From Lojkania enalia (lineage: Eukaryota; Ascomycota; Dothideomycetes; Pleosporales): DNA of 36,392 nt. The DNA lies in the NCBI GenBank assembly GCA_010094045.1, contig ML986716.1:1-36392 (forward strand). Reading direction: 5' to 3'. The stretch's first letter is position 1. Every line of letters starts with the position of its first letter. The notes under the pieces are model-generated. The model did no database searches and was not told the DNA's origin. It saw only the letters and a list, made by a program, of their open reading frames with translations. Position numbers and translations under genes: made by a program. Positions 31,551-36,392 of the stretch are shown one piece after another.

Positions 31551-31862
31551 TTTCTAGAATAATAACTATATAATTATAAGATTAAACTAGAGAATAGTAA
31601 ATAAACTAGCTTTAGTCTACTCTATAGAATATTCTAGAACAAGTTAAAGGTACTAAGGAAGTACTTTAATAAGAACTTATCTAAGAGATTTATTAGAGTA
31701 AGCTTATTACTAGTAGTTATACTTATAATCTTTATAAAGAAATCTAGAGGTAGTTTCTAATTCTATATAAATTATAGAGTCCTAAATACTATTACTATTA
31801 AGAATTAATACCTAATTCTACTAATTTAAGAAATATTAACCTAATTAAGTAAGGTTAAGTAC
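31551..31862 (+). pseudogene. Z pol, N-terminal RT segment, cut by Y-right
   Basis: The plus-strand reading resumes Z pol. Visible RT motifs are FIRVSLLLVVILIIFIKK, then GSF.FYINYRVLNTITIKN and LSKVKYY. These correspond to the fingers and early palm of a Ty3/gypsy RT (the KKDGGLRFCVDYR-type region). The catalytic YLDD part would follow but the Y-right LTR begins at 31863. Confidence 0.82.
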
Positions 31863-33168
31863 TATAACGGCGTAGGTAAGATAATAGGTCCGAATACGGT
31901 ATAAATCTACTTAGAGGTATATAGGAGTATGTAGGGGTTTAGGGACCTAGGAATTCTATTAACACCTATAGGCCTTGTACGAAAGGATATAGAAGAACTA
32001 CCAAGCTACTTATAAGGGAGTGTGCAACTATATACGGAAGGGAAAAGAGGTAGAACTAGGGGTAAGATAAGATAAGCGAAAAGCTTTAGGATAAAGTTGT
32101 ATATAAAGCTTTTCGTAGAACAATTTCTTTGTATTATTATACTACCCCCCTCCTTATAGGCTGATAGTCCCTATCTACGCTGGTTCGGGAGGGAATTGGG
32201 GCTATTATAGATGGGTTCTAGTATAAAGAAATTTCTTTAAGAAGGTATTTACTAGTAAGGACTAATACGCGCGGTTACCTATAGAGATGCGTTTATTAAT
32301 ATAATGTTAAGTAAGGTTTTTTTTTATAGTAAGTATAATTAATCTATATATCGGCTGGTAACTACTATTATAATAGTTTATTAATATTACAATTTCGTCG
32401 CGTATAGTAACGAGTGTTTACTAGCCTTAGTATATTACTAGATTGTTATCAACTAAGCTTCCTTAACTAAATAATAACTTCTACTCTATATATATTATTG
32501 CGCGTCCCTAAAACCGTTAATTATTAAAGTATTATTAACGCCTCTTAGAAAAAATTAATTAATATACTACTCCGCCCACCTTTTAGAGCCTCTTTAGAGG
32601 CCTTCTAGATTATCTACCTTTAAGCTATACACGCGCTCGCCTGTAGGTAGTATATAATATTTACCTTTTAGTCTCTAAGATTAAAAAAATGCGAGTATTA
32701 CACCTTGTAAAATAAAAAGTATAACCCTGTATAAATCGTATCTAATACTAGTAGAATACTTGCTACTAACGTACTTATAAATCCCCTCCTACTATAAAGA
32801 GGAGTTTCTAGTCTTCTAGGGCTATCTTAAACTATAGGTAGCGGCCCGATATACAGGGGATAAGGAGGATAAAAAAGTAGCCTTTAAAGCTATTTTAGAG
32901 TCTATTTATAGTCTAGCGCTTATAGTCTAGATTGTAAAAAGTTAGAAAGATAGTCTTCCTACAGCTAGTATCTAGATAGTTTTATTCTACTAGGGTACTA
33001 AGTTACTCTATCAGGTTTTAGCCCTAGAGGCTCTAGTATCTAGCTTTTAGGCTGATATTACGGCGCTCTCAGGCGGTTAAGAATAAAGTAGGGGAGGTTT
33101 GGGAGGAGTCCGGAGGGAAAGAAGGGGAAGAAGAGTAGAGGAGGAGAGGACTAGAGAGATATCTAACA
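31863..33168 (-). repeat. 3' LTR of Y-right (about 1306 bp)
   Basis: The minus-strand start is TGTTAGATATC, where the TG is kept, and the end is CCGTTATA at 31863. It matches the inverse of 166-1467 over its length, with a few small indels. It holds the conserved hairpin at 32077-32115. The start border is less sure than the end. Confidence 0.6.
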
Positions 33169-36100
33169 GCCTACTATTAGACTCTCCGGATTTTATAGAG
33201 GAGTAATTTCGGGCCTATACTTTAGTTTTTAAATCTACTACTCAACTCTTATATATTATTATCTACTAGGTAATTTATATTCTCTATACTATCTTTATAT
33301 ACCTTAATCTATTTAGTTAGAGCTTTTAGGGGTTCTAGTTAATTCGGATACTTATTATAAAAAGCTTTTAGCTTATAAAGCGAACCTATAAAATTTAAGG
33401 CTTTATACTAGACCGGGTTAGGATTATATCCTATCTATTTTATACGGTATTTAAGAGTCTTGCGATATAGCTTACTAGCCAGTATTTCCTTAACCTCCCA
33501 CTCTTCTACCTTTTTAATAGCGATAGTGGGTGGTTTTAGAGCTTCTTACCCTAGTAGAGGGTCCTAGGGGTTCTTATATAGTAGGTTTAGTGCGAAGATA
33601 TTATATATTCTCGACCCTAGGGGTAGCTGTAGATAGTATAAGTTTCTAACCTATTCTAGTACTTTAAAAGAGCCCTCCTATTAATTGAATAGCTTTCAGC
33701 TCAGTTTCTAGACCGTAAGGTTTTTAGTATTTAGGTAGACTATATTACTAATCTACTAATTAATCGGTTACTAGTAATAGTTAATAATAGATTATATACG
33801 ATCCTAAGCCTTTTTAATATTAGCCTTTACAGTTTCCTAGGCTATATATATGCGAGTTACTAGAGCTAAGGTATTCTTACAATTTAATTTGTCTATTACA
33901 GTAATAGAATTAATAGAATATTTCTAATCCTAACTCTAATAGGGCTTAAATCCATATAGGATCTAATATAGGGATATTCTAATAGTTATATAGAGTAGAG
34001 TCGCTTATACTCGGTCGATTATAAGTAATAGAGAACTCTAGTTGTTTTAGTAGAAGGATATAAAAGGGCGCAGTCTCTGATTAATATACTTGTTTATAAT
34101 CTCTATCTATCTATTAGTCTCTTTATAATAAGTAGTAGATAGTTTAATCTTTACGCCTAAGATATAGCAGAATTTAGACTAGAAACTAGATATAAACTAA
34201 GGTCTTTAGTCTAAAATAATAGTTTCGGGCGTATAGCTAAAGCAGTATACCTATTAAATAAATAATTCAGCTATTCCCCTTATATTAATTATACAATAGT
34301 AGAGGATAAATACCACTTATTTAGACAGGCGATTAATTACTACTATAATCTAATTATATCCGGACTTATCTATAGGAAAATTCTTAAAGTTAATATATAG
34401 GTACTATATTAGTCGATTTAGTATAAGAAGTAGGTAGATAAAACCTAGGGTTCAGGTTTATATTAGATAAGCTTTATAATATAGGATATAATTCCGTATA
34501 TATCGTTTGTAAGTAGCCTCTATACTCTTCTAGTAGTACTTCCGGGATAGTAACTGATAGGTTTTAATAGCGCTTAAGTATATAGAGGATACTTAGTTAT
34601 AAGCCTCTTATATAAGTTGTATATAAAGACCTAAATCTAATAGAATATATAAGCGATTGTTGTAGAGGAGTAGTCTATTCTCTATCTAATACTTATAGAG
34701 TAGAAGTATATATTCTTATATAAAGAAGACTCGGTTTTCCTATAATAATACGTTAATTAACTCTAGAGAGTCTAGTAATATAACCTACTCCTAGCCTTTA
34801 ATAATGTTTAGTATAGCTGCTTAAGTTATTATTTAAATAATATAGAACTAGGCTAATTCAGCATTAATTTAGGGGTAAAGTTAATACGGTCTAAGTAGAA
34901 CTCTCGACTAGTTATTAGTTTAAGCTGCTTTTAAATTTTCTACATCTTATTTGTAATAACTGAGAATATCTACTCTAGTATTATTTTTACCTAGAATATA
35001 CTCGATTTAGAACTAATACTAAGCTAATTCCTCGGTCTAATAAACTTAACGAGTATTAAGTACCTTTATAGTTATAAAATATTCGAGTAAGCGATAATCG
35101 GTATATACTAGAGTCTTAGTAGCTACCGAAGTAAGTTCTACCCTCTATTACTTAAACGTAGTAACAATTGCGAATAGTTCCTTATCGTAGATCTCCTAGT
35201 TTAGTTCCGAACTAGATAGAACCTTACTATAAAACGCTATAGAGTACTATTTTCTATTAGAATATTTCTATAATAGTACTTCTACAACTACTCTATTAGA
35301 GGTATTAATTTCTATTTTTGTTTCTAACGCAGGGTTAAAGTAGTAGAGAGTAGGTATACTTAATAAGGCTGACTTTAATTTCTTAAAGGTAATGTTACAT
35401 TCTAAAGTCTATATAAAAGGGGTTATAGGGCTCTATAGTACAATAATTAGCTTTATAACACGCGAGAATTCTGGTATAAACTATTAGTAGAATCTAGTAA
35501 AACCTAAAAAAGATTTCACACCTATTATAGTAGTAGGTAGCTACTAGTTACGTAGTACTTCTACCTTCTCTAGATTAACCTTAAGGCCTTTATTTAAGAG
35601 GATATAGTTAAGGTATTTAGTTTAGGTAATATAGAATTCACTCTTCTTAATATTAACTTATAACCCTACTTAATATAATCTCTTAAGAACTTTCTTAATA
35701 TAGATAGCGTATATTACCTCGTCTTTAAAGTAGATAAGAATATTATCTAGGTAAGTAATATAGAAGTTATCTAGGTAGTTAATTAGTATATTATTTATAT
35801 AGTGCTGGTAAGTTGCTAGGCTATTATATAATTTAAAAAGTAGAACTTTATACTTGTAGGTTCTATATCGAGTCTAAAAGGTAGTATATTTCTTAGAACT
35901 AGGGTCTATTCTAATCTTATTAAAGGCTGCACGAATGTTAAATTTAGTAAAAATTACTACTTTAGTAGGTCTAGATAAGAGTTTATCTATGCGTAGTATC
36001 GGATATATATCTTTATAGGTAAGAGTATTAAGTTTATAATAATCTATATAGATATGCAGGTTACTATTAAGTTTATAGATATAAAAAATTAGAGATATAA

Positions 36101-36392
36101 AAGGGCTCCGATTCTACCTAATATATTTATACTATAGATTATCTATAATATACTTTTTAGGTACTTCTAGCTTCTTAATATTCTACTTATATAACGGGCT
36201 GTAACTATTAGGAAAGGATTCTATAAGGATAATCTTATAATCATAAAAGTAGTATTCTAGTAATTAATAAGCTGCAGTTTTATTAAATATATCCTAATAT
36301 CTATAGTATTTAGATAGTAATTAGAGATTTACTAGTACTTTATTTTTAGCCTTATCTTCTAGCTTTAGGGCTTACTTGTCTTTAATCAGCTG
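33169..36392 (-). pseudogene. Y-right pol: RT, RNase H, integrase, chromodomain; RIP-broken, partial
   Basis: On the minus strand the RT spans about 36120-35590, with IYIDYYKLN and LDNILIYF (about 35755-35715), the second Asp of the catalytic box read as Asn. RNase H is seen at about 35400-35000 (DYRLLEYFITIK). Integrase spans about 34700-33900, with ETIILD and FISSF near 34230-34180 and the degraded TDGQTERVN region near 34130-34090. The chromodomain is at about 33560-33400 (VEEWEVKEILASKLY, then GYNPNPV.YKALNF). The tail matches Y-left 1-165. Protease and gag lie beyond the right edge. RIP-type stops occur throughout. Confidence 0.87.

Larger units (their letters stand above)
16130..31862 (+). 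mobile_element. Z: Ty3/gypsy retrotransposon, split by E2 and cut by Y-right
   Basis: Z carries gag and protease on the plus strand at 16407-18522, and the N-terminal part of reverse transcriptase at 31551-31862. E2 with its ATAAG duplication lies between them, and deletion of E2 plus one duplication copy makes the pol reading continuous. On the right, the Y-right LTR interrupts the RT just before its catalytic part. On the left, X interrupts the leader or LTR. Z is therefore among the oldest layers in the window. The rest of its pol lies off the right edge. Confidence 0.78.
31863..36392 (-). mobile_element. Y-right: 3' half of a Ty3/gypsy chromovirus, continues off the right edge
   Basis: On the minus strand this holds pol from the RT to the chromodomain and then a long LTR ending at 31863 inside the Z RT. 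It is the same family as Y-left, in opposite orientation. Its gag and 5' LTR lie beyond 36392, so the target duplication cannot be tested; the left flank is AGTAC. Confidence 0.85.

Noticed and set aside
1..36392. Use of a changed genetic code (TAG or TAA as sense codons), because frames run through many such stops
   Set aside because: The same sites vary between copies (for example CGA versus TAA), and Cys, His and Met codons are changed in the same way as Gln and Trp. RIP explains all of them.
1..36392. Mitochondrial or plasmid origin suggested by AT-richness
   Set aside because: The content is nuclear fungal transposons with RIP, which acts in nuclei; no mitochondrial gene or tRNA was seen.

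Overview
This window looks like a transposon graveyard from a filamentous ascomycete (Pezizomycotina). Both strands are almost empty of CpA and TpG, are very rich in TpA (TAG, TAA, CTAG) and still carry many CpG. Aligned repeat copies differ mostly by C/T and G/A changes. This is the footprint of repeat-induced point mutation (RIP). RIP turns CAA, CAG and TGG into stops, turns ATG into ATA, and turns Cys and His codons into Tyr, so almost no ATG-started frame survives. I see no host gene, tRNA or rRNA. All genes listed are dead copies recognised by translating through stops.

The layout is a nest of at least nine mobile elements, most with exact borders. Names used here: Y-left (+, 1-1467) is the 3' end of a Ty3/gypsy element with a long LTR. 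X (-, 1468-16129) is a Ty3/gypsy element split by E1 (+, 2627-10102, complete) and by pogo/Fot1-type DNA transposon C (+, 13965-15805, containing 375 N). Z (+, 16130-31862) is a Ty3/gypsy element split by E2 (-, 18523-31545) and cut off by Y-right. E2 is a second copy of the E1 family and is itself split by transposon D (-, 22172-25874) and transposon B (-, 28115-29963). Transposon A (+, 22291-24139) lies inside D. Y-right (-, 31863-36392) is a second, inverted copy of the Y family and runs off the right edge.

Support for the borders: E1 has two 540-bp LTRs and the target duplication TTAAT. E2 has two 538-bp LTRs and the duplication ATAAG. A, B, C and D each have TA duplications and termini beginning ACGTA or its RIP derivative. 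Removing E1 and C restores X across its integrase and gag. Removing E2 restores Z up to its reverse transcriptase. Removing A, D and B restores E2 to about the length of E1.

The retroelements carry gag, protease, reverse transcriptase, RNase H and integrase, with chromodomains recognised in the E1/E2 and Y families. The most unusual content is a 185-codon frame on the opposite strand between pol and the 3' LTR, present at identical length in E1 and E2. A second is the shared terminal design of the three DNA-transposon families: two copies of a motif at 17-bp spacing inside each terminal repeat. Such a gene-free, RIP-mutated, chromovirus-rich block fits an AT-rich isochore, pericentromere or centromere, but the sequence alone cannot decide between them.
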